56,557 bases of DNA, taken from Aestuariirhabdus sp. GTDB lineage: Bacteria; Pseudomonadota; Gammaproteobacteria; Pseudomonadales; Aestuariirhabdaceae. Positions 18,807 to 29,091 of this stretch are shown here, in pieces (the stretch's first letter is position 1; every line of letters begins with the position of its first letter). The DNA is taken from positions 1 through 56,557 of the forward strand of contig JAUXFT010000007.1 in NCBI GenBank assembly GCA_030622755.1. The letters are read 5' to 3'. A program made the translations under genes and the position numbers. The notes beneath the pieces were generated by a model that was not told the DNA's origin, did not search any database, and saw nothing but the letters and a program-made list of their open reading frames with translations.

Positions 18807-18905
18807 TCTTATTTTTGCCCTTATTTAAAGTAAGGGTGAGGTTAGGGTGCGGTGCCAGGCAAGAGTTTGGTGGCGGCACGAAGACTACTCTCTGAGGAAA
18901 CTACC
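18807..18905 (+). promoter_or_regulatory. Structured rpmE leader, possible L31 autoregulatory element
   Basis: The predicted 5' UTR can form two hairpins: CCCTTA/TAAGGG with a 7-base loop (18818-18836), and GTGCC/GGCAC (18852-18879) just before the ribosome-binding site GAGGAA. Structured rpmE leaders bound by L31 itself are known in Gammaproteobacteria (E. coli rpmE is autoregulated). Assignment here is by position and hairpin layout only. Confidence 0.4.
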
Positions 18906-19121
18906 ATGAAACCCGAGATTCATCCTGCTTACGAAGCTATCGAAGCAACCTGCAGCTGCGGTAATGTAATCAAAACCAGCTCTACTCTATGTGCTCCGAT
19001 TCACCTGGACGTTTGTTCAGCTTGCCACCCTTTTTATACGGGTAAGCAAAAAGTTCTTGATAGCGGTGGTCGTATTGAGCGCTTTAAGCAGCGTTTCGGT
19101 GCTCGCACTACCCGTAAGTAA
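18906..19121 (+). CDS. rpmE: 50S ribosomal protein L31 (zinc-binding type)
   Basis: 71 residues, normal for L31, a component of the intersubunit bridge. The zinc ligands are present (CSCG and [11 protein letters not shown]), so this is the C+ form rather than the zinc-free paralogue. The frame is open upstream to 18852, but the ATG at 18906 gives the standard N-terminus [10 protein letters not shown] and has GAGGAA in front. The stop codon is followed at once by the ribosome-binding site of the nuclease gene. Confidence 0.97.
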   Translation: MKPEIHPAYEAIEATCSCGNVIKTSSTLCAPIHLDVCSACHPFYTGKQKVLDSGGRIERFKQRFGARTTRK

Positions 19122-19135
19122 AAAGGAATTACCCA

Positions 19136-19942
19136 GTGATGGGGTTCTGCAAAAAGGCGCTTTTTATAAGTGCCTTTTTTGTTTTCTGGGGTTCAGGTTT
19201 TGCCAGGGGGGAGCGATGCCCTGCCCAGGGAGGTTTGCAGCAAACTCAATGGCAGAAGGTTCTTGATGGCGATACTTTGCTGTTGCGAAATGGTAGTAAG
19301 CTTCGCGTTTTGGGAATTAATACTCCAGAGTTAGGGCGAAATGGTAAGCCAAATGAGTCAGGTGCGGTAGAGGCTCGGCGTGCGGTTGAGCAATTGCTAT
19401 TACCATATCCTGATATTCAGTTGCGTCCGGGCAATCCGGACAGGGATCGATACGGGCGCATTCTTGCTGAAGTGTATCTGCCTGATGGGCGTAATCTTGG
19501 TGCCGTACTGGTAGCGCGAGGGCTCGCTTATCATGTAGTAGTGCCACCAAATGATAATCATTGGCAATGTCTGGCTTCCCTGGAGGAAAGTGCCCGAAAG
19601 CGGAAAATGGGCGTATGGCAATCTGCCAAGCCGGTTTATGAGGTTGTTTCCAGTGGATTTCAGCTGGTTCGCAGTAAGGTTTCAAAAGTTGCCTCATCAC
19701 GGCGCTATCTTTGGTTGGATCTGGAAGGCGGTGTAGTGCTTCGCGTTGCGCATAAAGATCTGCAACGTTTCGCAGGACTTCCTGGAGAACGAAGTGCGGG
19801 AGATGTGCTAGAGGTGCGGGGCTGGGTTGTTGACCGGAGGTCTCACGGCGCTAAACTAAAATCTGAACATTTACGTTGGATGCTGCCATTGCGCCATCCG
19901 TCGATGGTTCGGGTTATAAAATTGTCTTCAACAGCTGAGTAG
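19136..19942 (+). CDS. Secreted SNase-like (thermonuclease family) protein
   Basis: 268 residues from a GTG (an ATG follows directly at 19139); AAGGA lies 8 bases before the GTG. A signal peptide spans about 1-25 (KKALFISAFFVFWGSGFARG). The SNase domain (about 38-155) shows VLDGDTLLL, LRVLGINTPE and DRYGR, the regions that supply the calcium ligands and catalytic Arg/Glu; the usual Asp before the T-P-E triplet is Asn. A further beta-rich domain (about 165-255) looks like an OB-type fold. It likely degrades nucleic acid in the periplasm or outside. A transcription terminator lies inside its first codons. Same rpmE-nuclease order as in pseudomonads. Confidence 0.88.
   Translation: MMGFCKKALFISAFFVFWGSGFARGERCPAQGGLQQTQWQKVLDGDTLLLRNGSKLRVLGINTPELGRNGKPNESGAVEARRAVEQLLLPYPDIQLRPGNPDRDRYGRILAEVYLPDGRNLGAVLVARGLAYHVVVPPNDNHWQCLASLEESARKRKMGVWQSAKPVYEVVSSGFQLVRSKVSKVASSRRYLWLDLEGGVVLRVAHKDLQRFAGLPGERSAGDVLEVRGWVVDRRSHGAKLKSEHLRWMLPLRHPSMVRVIKLSSTAE
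19151..19180 (+). terminator. rpmE terminator located inside the nuclease signal-peptide codons
   Basis: A 12-base stem (AAAAAGGCGCTT paired with AAGTGCCTTTTT, one G-U pair) ends in T6. It lies 30 bases after the rpmE stop but 12-15 bases after the start codon of the next gene, so the same bases encode the hydrophobic start of the nuclease signal peptide. Confidence 0.85.
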
Positions 19943-19977
19943 GGAATCACTCGCAGAGCGTTAAAGGATTAGTATCG

Positions 19978-21417
19978 GTGTTAGTAAGTCGATTGTTTGT
20001 AGTATTTCTGGCTGGAGCTCTGTTGCTGCTGCAGGGATGTGCGGTCAACCCCGCAACCGGGGATCGTGATTTTGTGCTGATGTCTGAAGCGGATGAGATC
20101 AGCACGGGTCGGCAGTATGCCCGGGAGATCCGTGATAAGTACCCCGTTTACAAAGATGTTGCCGTTCAGAAGTACGTGCAGCGTGTGGGACAGCAGGTTG
20201 CGGCTAACAGTCATCGTAGTTCACTCGCTTATCAGTTTACGGTGATTGATACGCCGGATATAAATGCGTTCGCATTACCCGGCGGGTTTATCTATATCCA
20301 TCGTGGTTTGATGGTGTATTTGAATTCCGAGGCCGAATTGGCGGCTGTATTAGCCCATGAAATAGGCCATGTCACTGCGCGTCATAGTGTGCGTCAGCAC
20401 AGCATGGCTATGACCAGTCAGGTGCTTAGTCAGATAGTGGGTATCTATGCGGGCGGGGTAGCGTCTGATTTAAGCAACATCGCGGGATCAGCGTTAGTCA
20501 GCGGTTATGGTCGAGATCATGAGCTTGAGGCTGATGGATTCGGCGCCCAATATCTTTCGAATTCTGGTTATGACCCTCAAGCGATGATCGAAATAATTGA
20601 AGTGCTCAAAAATCAAGAGACATTTGCTCAGCTAAGAGCCAAAGATAGCGGCCAAAAAATTGCGAGCTACCATGGTCTGTTTTCAACGCACCCTAGAAAT
20701 GATGAGCGTTTACAGCAGGTGGTAGGGCAGGTTCCGCCAGTAGCGGGGGGAAGAGTTGAGCGCGACAGCTTTTTAAAAGCGATTGACGGCATCGCTTTTG
20801 GCAATAGTGAAGAGCAGGGGGTTATCGACGGGCGCAACTTTTTGCATAAGCCCCTCGATATGAAAATCAGTTTTCCCGAGGAGTGGACATTACAGAATAA
20901 CCCTCAGCAGCTGATAGCAGTTGCACCGGACAAAAAAGCTTTCCTTTTAATGCAAATGGGAGAGGTTAAGGATGGTTTTACTCCGGTGGAGCATTTGCGC
21001 GATATGGTTGGGCGTAGTCGAGTAATGCAGGGGAAAGAGTTACAAGGGGGAGGCTATCATGGTTACAGCGCAATTGTAGACCCATCTCGCAAACCTCTTC
21101 ATCGAGTGGCTGTGGTGTATTACAAGGGGAAGATTTTTGAGTTTATTGGATCAGTGGAAAATGAACGGCAATTCGATCAGTTCGATAACTCGATGCGAAA
21201 AACAATAGCCAGTTTCTCCAGGTTGCCACGCTCCGATTACGATACAGCTGATGGCTTGCACATAAAGCTGGTGCGTACCAGGAAAGGAGATACCTATTCG
21301 TCACTGGCCGCTTCAAGTCCAATATCAAAGTATGCAGAGGAACACTTACGGTTACTGAATGATGATTATCCTGCGGGAGAGCCGGCGCCAGGAGAGCTGA
21401 TTAAGCTGGTCTATTGA
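19978..21417 (+). CDS. M48 family metalloprotease, lipoprotein (copy 1)
   Basis: 479 residues. A short signal sequence ends in the lipobox LQGC with Cys21, so the mature protein is an envelope lipoprotein. The zinc site is HEIGH (127-131) with the third ligand Glu182 in HELEAD. After the peptidase domain (about 30-260) comes a long C-terminal region ending in a LysM-like segment (LVRTRKGDTYSSLA). M48 lipoproteins such as LoiP and BepA degrade or assist misfolded outer-membrane proteins; the exact substrate here is unknown. The start is GTG with AAAGGA 9 bases upstream. It is the tandem paralogue of the next protease. Confidence 0.92.
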   Translation: MLVSRLFVVFLAGALLLLQGCAVNPATGDRDFVLMSEADEISTGRQYAREIRDKYPVYKDVAVQKYVQRVGQQVAANSHRSSLAYQFTVIDTPDINAFALPGGFIYIHRGLMVYLNSEAELAAVLAHEIGHVTARHSVRQHSMAMTSQVLSQIVGIYAGGVASDLSNIAGSALVSGYGRDHELEADGFGAQYLSNSGYDPQAMIEIIEVLKNQETFAQLRAKDSGQKIASYHGLFSTHPRNDERLQQVVGQVPPVAGGRVERDSFLKAIDGIAFGNSEEQGVIDGRNFLHKPLDMKISFPEEWTLQNNPQQLIAVAPDKKAFLLMQMGEVKDGFTPVEHLRDMVGRSRVMQGKELQGGGYHGYSAIVDPSRKPLHRVAVVYYKGKIFEFIGSVENERQFDQFDNSMRKTIASFSRLPRSDYDTADGLHIKLVRTRKGDTYSSLAASSPISKYAEEHLRLLNDDYPAGEPAPGELIKLVY

Positions 21418-21461
21418 TCTGGCTTATACCGGCTATATCTGGTGGTGCTTGTGAGGGGATA

Positions 21462-21540
21462 CGCATTACTCGTAAGTCAAAAGAAATTCCCGGTAATAGG
21501 GTTTTCAAAAAAAGGCGCTTATTTAAAGCGCTTTTTTTTT
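21462..21540 (+). repeat. Degenerate copy of the rpmE 3' end, nuclease start and terminator
   Basis: This stretch aligns with 19104-19180: CGC, A, TAC, CGTAAG and the following AAAAG, AATT, CCC, GGG and AAAGGCGC blocks occur in the same order with only scattered changes. It contains the counterpart of the rpmE last codons and of the nuclease start, where GTGATG has become GTAATA. It marks the left end of a duplicated block whose nuclease has been lost. Confidence 0.85.
21506..21540 (+). terminator. Terminator after M48 copy 1
   Basis: Stem GCGCTT/AAGCGC (21515-21531) is flanked by A7 on the left and T9 on the right, so it can work in both directions. It is the duplicated counterpart of the rpmE terminator at 19151-19180 and now ends transcription of the first protease. 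Confidence 0.85.
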
Positions 21541-21882
21541 GAGTTTCGTTGTGTCAAAAAGGGCATGAGTCGCCTCACTTAGGAAGACTTCGTGGCTATT
21601 GGCTTTTTACTAATTGAACGTTATTTCTGGCTAGCCCCACTATCTGACTACTCCCCTTCCTTTTTCTGGTTCTTTCTGAAATAGGCCGTCACCAAAATTA
21701 CTACGTATCTAATATCAGATGGCTTTCTGAAGGCTTGTAATATCCGCATTTGCGAATACTCCGGGTCATTGACCGTATGTTTCATAACGCTACACTAAAA
21801 CCAGAAAGTGTGCGGGGCGGTCTGCCCGGGTAGCGTAGGTAAGATGTTAATTCGCCATGAAGTTTGCGCAGGGAGTGACTCA
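21541..21882. other. Gap between the two M48 genes with no recognisable gene
   Basis: About 340 bases replace the nuclease expected from the duplication. I see no similarity to the nuclease, no transposase remnant and no convincing open frame. The right part carries a promoter-like pair (21769-21796). Confidence 0.5.
21769..21796 (+). promoter_or_regulatory. Putative promoter of M48 copy 2
   Basis: TTGACC (21769-21774), a 16-base spacer and TACACT (21791-21796). It lies 48 bases before the first ATG and downstream of the terminator at 21540, which separates this gene from copy 1. Confidence 0.5.
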
Positions 21883-23346
21883 TTGAGTGCGAAGGGATTT
21901 TGTTCAGTAATTACCAATAAGCTGTTTTTGGTATTGCTCGGAATTACTTTGCCTTTCTTGCAAGGGTGCTCAGTGAACCCGGCCACCGGGGATAACGATT
22001 TTGTACTGATGAGTGAAGAGGGTGAAATCAGTGCCGGCCATGAACAAGCCATTAAGATTCTTGAACAATATCCGATATATAAAGGCCAGAAAGTTCAGAG
22101 TTATGTGCAACGAGTTGGTCAGAAAGTAGCCAGCAACAGTCACAGAAGCTCATTGAAATATCAGTTTACGGTGATTGATACGCCCGATATTAATGCTTTT
22201 GCTTTACCTGGGGGATTTATCTATATCCATCGCGGACTATTGGCATACCTTAATTCTGAAGCGGAATTGGCAGCGGTACTGGCGCATGAGATCGGTCATG
22301 TCACAGCACGTCATGGTGTCAGGCAGTATAGTATGGAGTTGTCGACTCAGATCTTGACTCAGCTGGTTGGTATTTATGCAGGAGGGCTAGCGGCTAACCT
22401 GACCGATTTGGCAAGTGATGCGCTGCTCAGCGGATACGGTCGTGACCATGAATTGGAAGCGGATGGTTTTGGCGCGCAGTACCTTGCCAATTCCGGCTAT
22501 GACCCCCAGGCGATGATCGAGATTATCGACGTTCTCAAACAGCAGGAAACATTCTCGTATCTCAAAGCAGAAGATAGCGGCCAGAAAGTGGCCAATTACC
22601 ACGGCCTGTTTTCCACCCATCCGCGAAATGATGAGCGTTTACAGCAAGTGGTCGGGCAGGTCACGACTATTGCCGGGGGTAAAGTAGGGCGCGATAGTTT
22701 TTTACAGGCCATTGATGGGATTGCCTTTGGCAATAGTGAGGATCAGGGCATCATCGATGGTCGTAACTTTCTGCATAAACCGCTGGGGATAAAGCTTGAA
22801 TACCCGGAAGGGTGGAGCTTGCAAAATCAGCCGAAACAACTGTTAGCGCAAGCGCCGGGGGAGAGGGCTTTTTTGGTTATGCAGATGGGTGAAATAAAAG
22901 ACGGCTTTTCTCCCGAAGAATATCTGCAAGATATGATACAGCGCAGCAGAATGTGGCGAGGAGAAGAGCTCAGGGGGCCCGGTTATGCTGGATATAGTGC
23001 AGTTGTTTCAGCTTCGAGGCGGTCTCTTTATCGAGTGGCGGTGATTTATTATCGGGGTGATGTTTACGAATTTATCGGATCGACCAAAAGGCGCGGTGAG
23101 TTTAACGACTATGATCAATCCATGAAGGATATAATTGCCAGTTTTGGCAAGCTTCCGCCGTCTGATTATGAAAAAGCTGAAGGGCTGCATATAAAACTTG
23201 TCAGGGCCAGATCAGGAGATACATATACTACGTTATCGGCCTCTAGCCCAATCACCCAGTATGCAGATCAGCAGTTGAGGTTGCTGAATGATGATTACCC
23301 TGAAGGTGAGCCTGCTCCGGGAGAGTTGATAAAAGTCGTGTATTGA
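21883..23346 (+). CDS. M48 family metalloprotease, lipoprotein (copy 2)
   Basis: About 487 residues from the chosen TTG. Its sequence follows copy 1 along the whole length with most residues identical, including the lipobox LQGC, HEIGH, HELEAD and the C-terminal GDTYTTLSASSPI segment ending GELIKVVY. The start is uncertain: TTG at 21883 has GGGAG 7 bases upstream and gives a lipoprotein signal of normal size; the in-frame ATG at 21844 would add 13 residues with a poorer site. Divergence between the copies is largest in the signal sequence and the middle of the C-terminal region. The role is presumed to be envelope quality control. Confidence 0.9.
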   Translation: MSAKGFCSVITNKLFLVLLGITLPFLQGCSVNPATGDNDFVLMSEEGEISAGHEQAIKILEQYPIYKGQKVQSYVQRVGQKVASNSHRSSLKYQFTVIDTPDINAFALPGGFIYIHRGLLAYLNSEAELAAVLAHEIGHVTARHGVRQYSMELSTQILTQLVGIYAGGLAANLTDLASDALLSGYGRDHELEADGFGAQYLANSGYDPQAMIEIIDVLKQQETFSYLKAEDSGQKVANYHGLFSTHPRNDERLQQVVGQVTTIAGGKVGRDSFLQAIDGIAFGNSEDQGIIDGRNFLHKPLGIKLEYPEGWSLQNQPKQLLAQAPGERAFLVMQMGEIKDGFSPEEYLQDMIQRSRMWRGEELRGPGYAGYSAVVSASRRSLYRVAVIYYRGDVYEFIGSTKRRGEFNDYDQSMKDIIASFGKLPPSDYEKAEGLHIKLVRARSGDTYTTLSASSPITQYADQQLRLLNDDYPEGEPAPGELIKVVY

Positions 23347-23445
23347 TCTGGTTTATGCCCGCTATAGCTGGGGGTGCTTGTGAGGGGGTAAGGTTTTCTA
23401 TATCCTTTGCCCCCCACAATTTACTACTAGATCGGGACAACCGCC

Positions 23446-24708
23446 ATGTCTGATGATTTGAAACAAGCGGCACTTGACTATCATGCCAATCCAAAACCAG
23501 GGAAAATCAGTATAGAGCTAACTACTCGTGCAGATACTGCTCGAGACCTGTCTCTTGCCTATAGCCCCGGTGTAGCAGAGCCTGTACGTGAGATCGCAAA
23601 AGATCCTGAGAACGCCTACAAATATACTGCCAAGGGTAATCTTGTTGCGGTTATTAGTAATGGTAGCGCGATTCTGGGCTTGGGAAATCTTGGACCTCTG
23701 GCAAGTAAGCCGGTAATGGAAGGCAAATCCCTGCTGTTCAAAAAATTTGCAGGTGTTGATTCTATTGATATCGAAGTGGATACCGAGACCAGTCAGGGTT
23801 TGATTGATACGGTTAAAAGTATTGCTAATACCTTTGGGGGAATTAACCTTGAGGATATCAAGGCGCCAGAGTGTTTCGAAGTTGAGCGCGTATTGATCGA
23901 GCAATGCGACATTCCGGTGTTTCATGATGATCAGCACGGCACCGCTATTGTTACCGCAGCGGGTATGCTGAATGCTTTGGAAATTGCGGGTAAATCTATT
24001 GATTCTGTGAAAATGGTTGTGCTGGGCGCAGGTGCTGCCGCGATAGCTTGTACCAAGTTGCTGATCAGCTGTGGTATGAATGCCAACAATATTTACATGC
24101 TGGATCGTAAAGGCGTTATTCACTCAGGTCGTGATGACTTGAATGAATACAAAGCCGGATTTGCTATCGAAACTGATAAACGCACCCTGGATGATGCCAT
24201 CGAAGGCGCGGATGTATTTCTTGGTTTGTCGGGACCTGATTTACTGGCGGCAGATCAGTTGGCTAAAATGGCAAAAGACCCGATCGTGTTTGCTTGCTCA
24301 AACCCTGATCCGGAAATTAAGCCAGAGCTTGTCAATGAAACACGTTCTGATGTGATTATGGCTACCGGGCGATCCGATTACCCGAACCAGGTTAATAACG
24401 TTCTTGGTTTCCCCTTCATTTTCCGCGGGGCTCTCGATGTTCGGGCATCAGCCATTAATGAAGAGATGAAGGTTGCTGCTGCGTTTGCGATTAAAGATCT
24501 TGCCAAAGAGCCTGTAACTGCTGAAGTGTTGGCTGCTTATGGCGCTGATGCAATGGAGTTTGGACGCGATTATATTATCCCTAAGCCAATGGATTCTCGC
24601 CTGTTAGGTGCGGTTTCTGGTGCAGTAGCTAAAGCAGCGGTTGACAGCGGAGTGGCTCGCCTGCCTTATCCTGCTAATTATCCGTTGACCTCAATGGACG
24701 ATATCTGA
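23446..24708 (+). CDS. NAD(P)-dependent malic enzyme (short form)
   Basis: 420 residues. It oxidatively decarboxylates malate to pyruvate. Malic-enzyme motifs include [15 protein letters not shown] near the N-terminus, [17 protein letters not shown] (about 78-94), the catalytic and metal region [10 protein letters not shown] and the dinucleotide-binding [15 protein letters not shown]. It lacks the phosphotransacetylase-like extension of the about 750-residue MaeB. Its place before PBP1A and pilM matches pseudomonads. A strong terminator follows. Confidence 0.95.
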   Translation: MSDDLKQAALDYHANPKPGKISIELTTRADTARDLSLAYSPGVAEPVREIAKDPENAYKYTAKGNLVAVISNGSAILGLGNLGPLASKPVMEGKSLLFKKFAGVDSIDIEVDTETSQGLIDTVKSIANTFGGINLEDIKAPECFEVERVLIEQCDIPVFHDDQHGTAIVTAAGMLNALEIAGKSIDSVKMVVLGAGAAAIACTKLLISCGMNANNIYMLDRKGVIHSGRDDLNEYKAGFAIETDKRTLDDAIEGADVFLGLSGPDLLAADQLAKMAKDPIVFACSNPDPEIKPELVNETRSDVIMATGRSDYPNQVNNVLGFPFIFRGALDVRASAINEEMKVAAAFAIKDLAKEPVTAEVLAAYGADAMEFGRDYIIPKPMDSRLLGAVSGAVAKAAVDSGVARLPYPANYPLTSMDDI

Positions 24709-24735
24709 TTCAGGGTGAGTTAATAAGCTGGAAGT

Positions 24736-24762
24736 AAAACGCCCCATTAGGGGCGTTTTTTT
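24736..24762 (+). terminator. Terminator after the malic enzyme gene
   Basis: Perfect 10-base stem AAAACGCCCC / GGGGCGTTTT with an ATTA loop and continuing T run, 27 bases after the stop codon. The A-run on its left also makes it usable for the convergent PBP1A gene. Confidence 0.93.
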
Positions 24763-24822
24763 GTTTTGGTAAAAGTTTTCTGGTAAAACTATTTAGTCGA
24801 CCCTGCCTTTGGATAAGCGAAT

Positions 24823-27279
24823 TTAGAATAGTTCCTCAGGTAGCGGGGTATCACTTTCAAGCTCTAATAGCGGAGAAGAAGTCGTCTGTTCAGGTGCTGG
24901 CGCCATCTCTTTTCTGAAAACTTCGAATATCGCACCCGGATCACCACTTTTAGACGGTTTGCCCGTGGCAGGATTGATTCTCATCGAGATGATATTGGCT
25001 GGCTGCTGGAGAGGTTTTTCAGGTATTCCAGCTAGCGCCTGAGCCATATAATTGATCCAGATGGGAAGCGCTGCAGTGCCTCCGTATTCTCTACGTCCAA
25101 GAGTGACGGGGCTATCAAAGCCTACCCAGACAGTGGTATGTATATCGGGATTGAAGCCAGAAAACCACGCATCTTTTTGCTCGTTCGTGGTCCCTGTCTT
25201 GCCTCCGATATCCTTGCGTCCCAGGGCTTTTGCGCGCCGTCCGGTACCAGACTGAATAACGTCACGGAGCATGGTTGTCATTATAAAGTTGACTCTTTCA
25301 TCCATGATTCTTGGGGCTTCGAGGGGCTTGGGAGGTGTTTGTAGTTCTGGTTGGGTAGACTCTTCTGCCAGTGCCGATTGAAGGGCTTCCTCTTCGATTG
25401 TGTCTTCATCGCCCGGGCTCGCCTCAGAGCAATCACGGCATACCTGGGTGATTTGAGTTTGGTGTAATACTTCTTCCAGGCGTTGGATGCGCTGGATGTA
25501 ATGGGGTTCGACTCGATAGCCTCCGTTTGCGAGGGCAATATACCCTGCAGCCAGATCGTAAGGGGGCATGGCGGCGCTACCTAATGCAAGGGATAGGTCT
25601 TTGGGTAGGGTGGTTGGGTCGAAACCGAAGCGTTCAACGTATCTAAGTACTTTCCTGATGCCTACTGCTTGAAGCAGTCTGATGGATACCATGTTTCTAG
25701 ACTTATACAACCCTGTGCGCAAGCGTGTGGGGCCATAGAATCGGCCACTATCATTTTGAGGTCGCCAGGCACCTTCCAGATTTTTATCTTCTTCAAATAC
25801 TACGGGAGCATCATTGATTAAGGATGCTGCGGTAAAACCATTTTCCAGTGCCGCGCTATACACAAAAGGCTTGAAATTGGAGCCTGTTTGACGGGCTGCC
25901 TGGGTGGCTCGATTGAATTTGCTACTTTGGAAATTGAAACCGCCTACTAAAGCCAGTAGGGATCCATTGTCGGGTTCAAAAGATACCAGTGCCCCCTGAA
26001 TGTCGGGAAGCTGTGCTAGCCACAGGGTTCCATCACTCTGGCGTTCGACTCGAATAAGATCGCCGGGCTTTAATATGTCAGATGCCTGTTTTGGTTTTTC
26101 GCCAAGCCGATTTATGTCAATAAATGTACGTGCCCAGTTCATGCCCTCCCAAGAGATCTGTTCCACACTTTCCAAGAGCAAAATTTCTATTTGCTGATCT
26201 TCCGTGCTGAGCACTATAGCGGGTAATAATTGATTAACACTTGGGGTGTTCTTTAGTACATCGAGTGCATTTTCAAGGTCTTGTTCATCTTGCAGTGATA
26301 TTGATGATTCGGCTCCCCGGTAGCCATGGCGTCGATCATATTCCATCAAGCCGTTATGAACAGAGATGTTGGCTGCTTCCTGCAGGTCGCTACGAATGGT
26401 CGTGATGACGCGAAAGCCATCAGTATAAATTGCGCTACCAAAACGGGCTAGAAGATTAGCACGTACCATTTCGGCAAAATACGGCGCATCAATTTCGTTT
26501 TGTAAGCCGTGAAAGCTGGCCGTTACTGGTTGTGATAGGGCTTCGTCGTGCTGGTTCTGGCTGATATGTCCAAGCACTAGCATACGACCAAGAATCCAGT
26601 TGCGGCGAATCAGGGCTCGGTTTGGGTTTACTATGGGATTATAGCGAGAGGGCGCTTTTGGTAGCCCTGCGATCATGGCAAGTTGAGATAAAGTAAGGTC
26701 GCTTATGGTTTTACCATAGTAGACCTGTGCCGCAGCTTCTATCCCGTAGGCTCTATTGCCAAGATAAATTTTGTTCAGATAAAGCTCCAGAATTTCCTCT
26801 TTGTTGAGTTCTTGCTCTATCTGCAGAGCCAGGAGGATTTCATTAAACTTTCTTGAAAAAACTCTTTCATGGGAGAGAAAGAAGTTTTTTGCTACCTGCA
26901 TGGTGATGGTGCTGCCACCGCTTTGAATTTGGCCGCTTTGAATAAGTTGGACAGCGGCTCTTAATAGGCCTTTGATATCTACCCCTCTGTGTTGGTAGAA
27001 ATTGTCATCCTCTGCAGACAAAATGGCCAGAACCATGGTGGTGGGAATCTGCTCGAAACTCAGAGGTGACCGGCGCTTTTCGCCAAACTCGGCAATGAGT
27101 TTGTTATCGCTGCTGTAGATTCTCAAAGGCGTCTGTAAGCGCACTTCTTTAAGAGTTTCAACTTTAGGTAATCCTGGGCTCAGGTAGAGATACACGCTGG
27201 TAAAAATGAGCACCGAGCCACAGATTGAGAGAAAAAAGCCCCAGCATAAGAAACGGGCAAGACGTAGTGTGCGTTGCAT
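24823..27279 (-). CDS. mrcA: Penicillin-binding protein 1A (bifunctional transglycosylase/transpeptidase)
   Basis: 818 residues. Class A PBP that polymerises and cross-links peptidoglycan. An N-terminal membrane helix (about 8-32) precedes the GT51 domain with catalytic Glu90 in SAEDDNFYQHRG. The transpeptidase domain carries SNFK (TGSNFKPF), SRN (YKSRNMVS) and KTGT. The OB-like insertion between the two domains is typical of 1A. Divergent from pilM, as in pseudomonads where it is called ponA. The intergenic region has TATAAT on the minus strand at 27310-27315. Confidence 0.96.
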   Translation of the reverse strand: MQRTLRLARFLCWGFFLSICGSVLIFTSVYLYLSPGLPKVETLKEVRLQTPLRIYSSDNKLIAEFGEKRRSPLSFEQIPTTMVLAILSAEDDNFYQHRGVDIKGLLRAAVQLIQSGQIQSGGSTITMQVAKNFFLSHERVFSRKFNEILLALQIEQELNKEEILELYLNKIYLGNRAYGIEAAAQVYYGKTISDLTLSQLAMIAGLPKAPSRYNPIVNPNRALIRRNWILGRMLVLGHISQNQHDEALSQPVTASFHGLQNEIDAPYFAEMVRANLLARFGSAIYTDGFRVITTIRSDLQEAANISVHNGLMEYDRRHGYRGAESSISLQDEQDLENALDVLKNTPSVNQLLPAIVLSTEDQQIEILLLESVEQISWEGMNWARTFIDINRLGEKPKQASDILKPGDLIRVERQSDGTLWLAQLPDIQGALVSFEPDNGSLLALVGGFNFQSSKFNRATQAARQTGSNFKPFVYSAALENGFTAASLINDAPVVFEEDKNLEGAWRPQNDSGRFYGPTRLRTGLYKSRNMVSIRLLQAVGIRKVLRYVERFGFDPTTLPKDLSLALGSAAMPPYDLAAGYIALANGGYRVEPHYIQRIQRLEEVLHQTQITQVCRDCSEASPGDEDTIEEEALQSALAEESTQPELQTPPKPLEAPRIMDERVNFIMTTMLRDVIQSGTGRRAKALGRKDIGGKTGTTNEQKDAWFSGFNPDIHTTVWVGFDSPVTLGRREYGGTAALPIWINYMAQALAGIPEKPLQQPANIISMRINPATGKPSKSGDPGAIFEVFRKEMAPAPEQTTSSPLLELESDTPLPEELF

Positions 27280-27433
27280 GAAATTCCAAATAAATTAAGG
27301 GGTTAGCAAATTATAAAGCGTTTAAGCAAAGTATTTGACCCCATTATAATGTCTTTTGTTGCATTTGATATATTTGCGCTATAGTTGAGTCTGTTATTTA
27401 ATGTAAAAATACACAAAACGTCCGTAAGTATAA

Positions 27434-28524
<1,091 letters not shown>

Positions 28525-28525
<1 letters not shown>

Positions 28526-29091
28526 TGGCTCGAATTAACCTGCTACCGTGGCGGGAAGAGCTGCGGGAAGAACAGAAGAAGCAATTTTTAACGACCTTGG
28601 TAGGTGTGGTGATTATTGCCGCTGGATTAGTGTTTTTGGCTGGTCGTGAAATTGAAGGAATGATAGACCACCAGGTTAGTCGTAATGATTACATCAAAAA
28701 AGAGATCAAGATTCTTGATGTTAAAATAAATGAAATCAGCGAATTGAAAAAGAAGCGAGAAGAATTGATCGCCCGAATGAAGGTGATTCAGGATTTGCAG
28801 GGTACTCGGCCCGTTATTGTCAGGGTGTTTGATGAAGTTGCACGGTCAATTCCTGACGGGGTTTATTTTAGTTCGCTAACGGCTAAAGGTAATAACCTTG
28901 CAGTCGTCGGTAATGCGGAAGCGAATAGTCGGGTATCCAGCTTGATGAGGGACTTCGATCAATCCGAGTGGTTTTCAAACCCTAATCTTCACGCTGTAAA
29001 TAAGGGGAAGTCTGGAGTGGGAAGCACATTTAATCTAACCGTTACCCAGGTTAATCCCAACAAGGAAGAGAAAGGAGCGAAGATAAAATGA
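28525..29091 (+). CDS. pilN: Type IV pilus assembly protein PilN
   Basis: 188 residues. The N-terminus MARINLLPWREELREEQKK is the conserved PilM-binding INLLPWR motif. One transmembrane helix (about 24-42) is followed by a coiled coil (KKEIKILDVKINEISELKK) and a periplasmic ferredoxin-like domain that pairs with PilO. It overlaps pilM by one base and pilO by four, so translation is coupled. Confidence 0.96.

Noticed and set aside
18759-18893. Nine-base pairing AGAGAGTAG / CTACTCTCT near the rpmE ribosome-binding site as an RNA switch
   Set aside because: The left arm is upstream of the predicted transcription start, so both arms would not be in one RNA.
23518-24123. Minus-strand frame of 201 codons
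   Set aside because: Antisense to the malic enzyme gene; the composition is that of a shadow frame.
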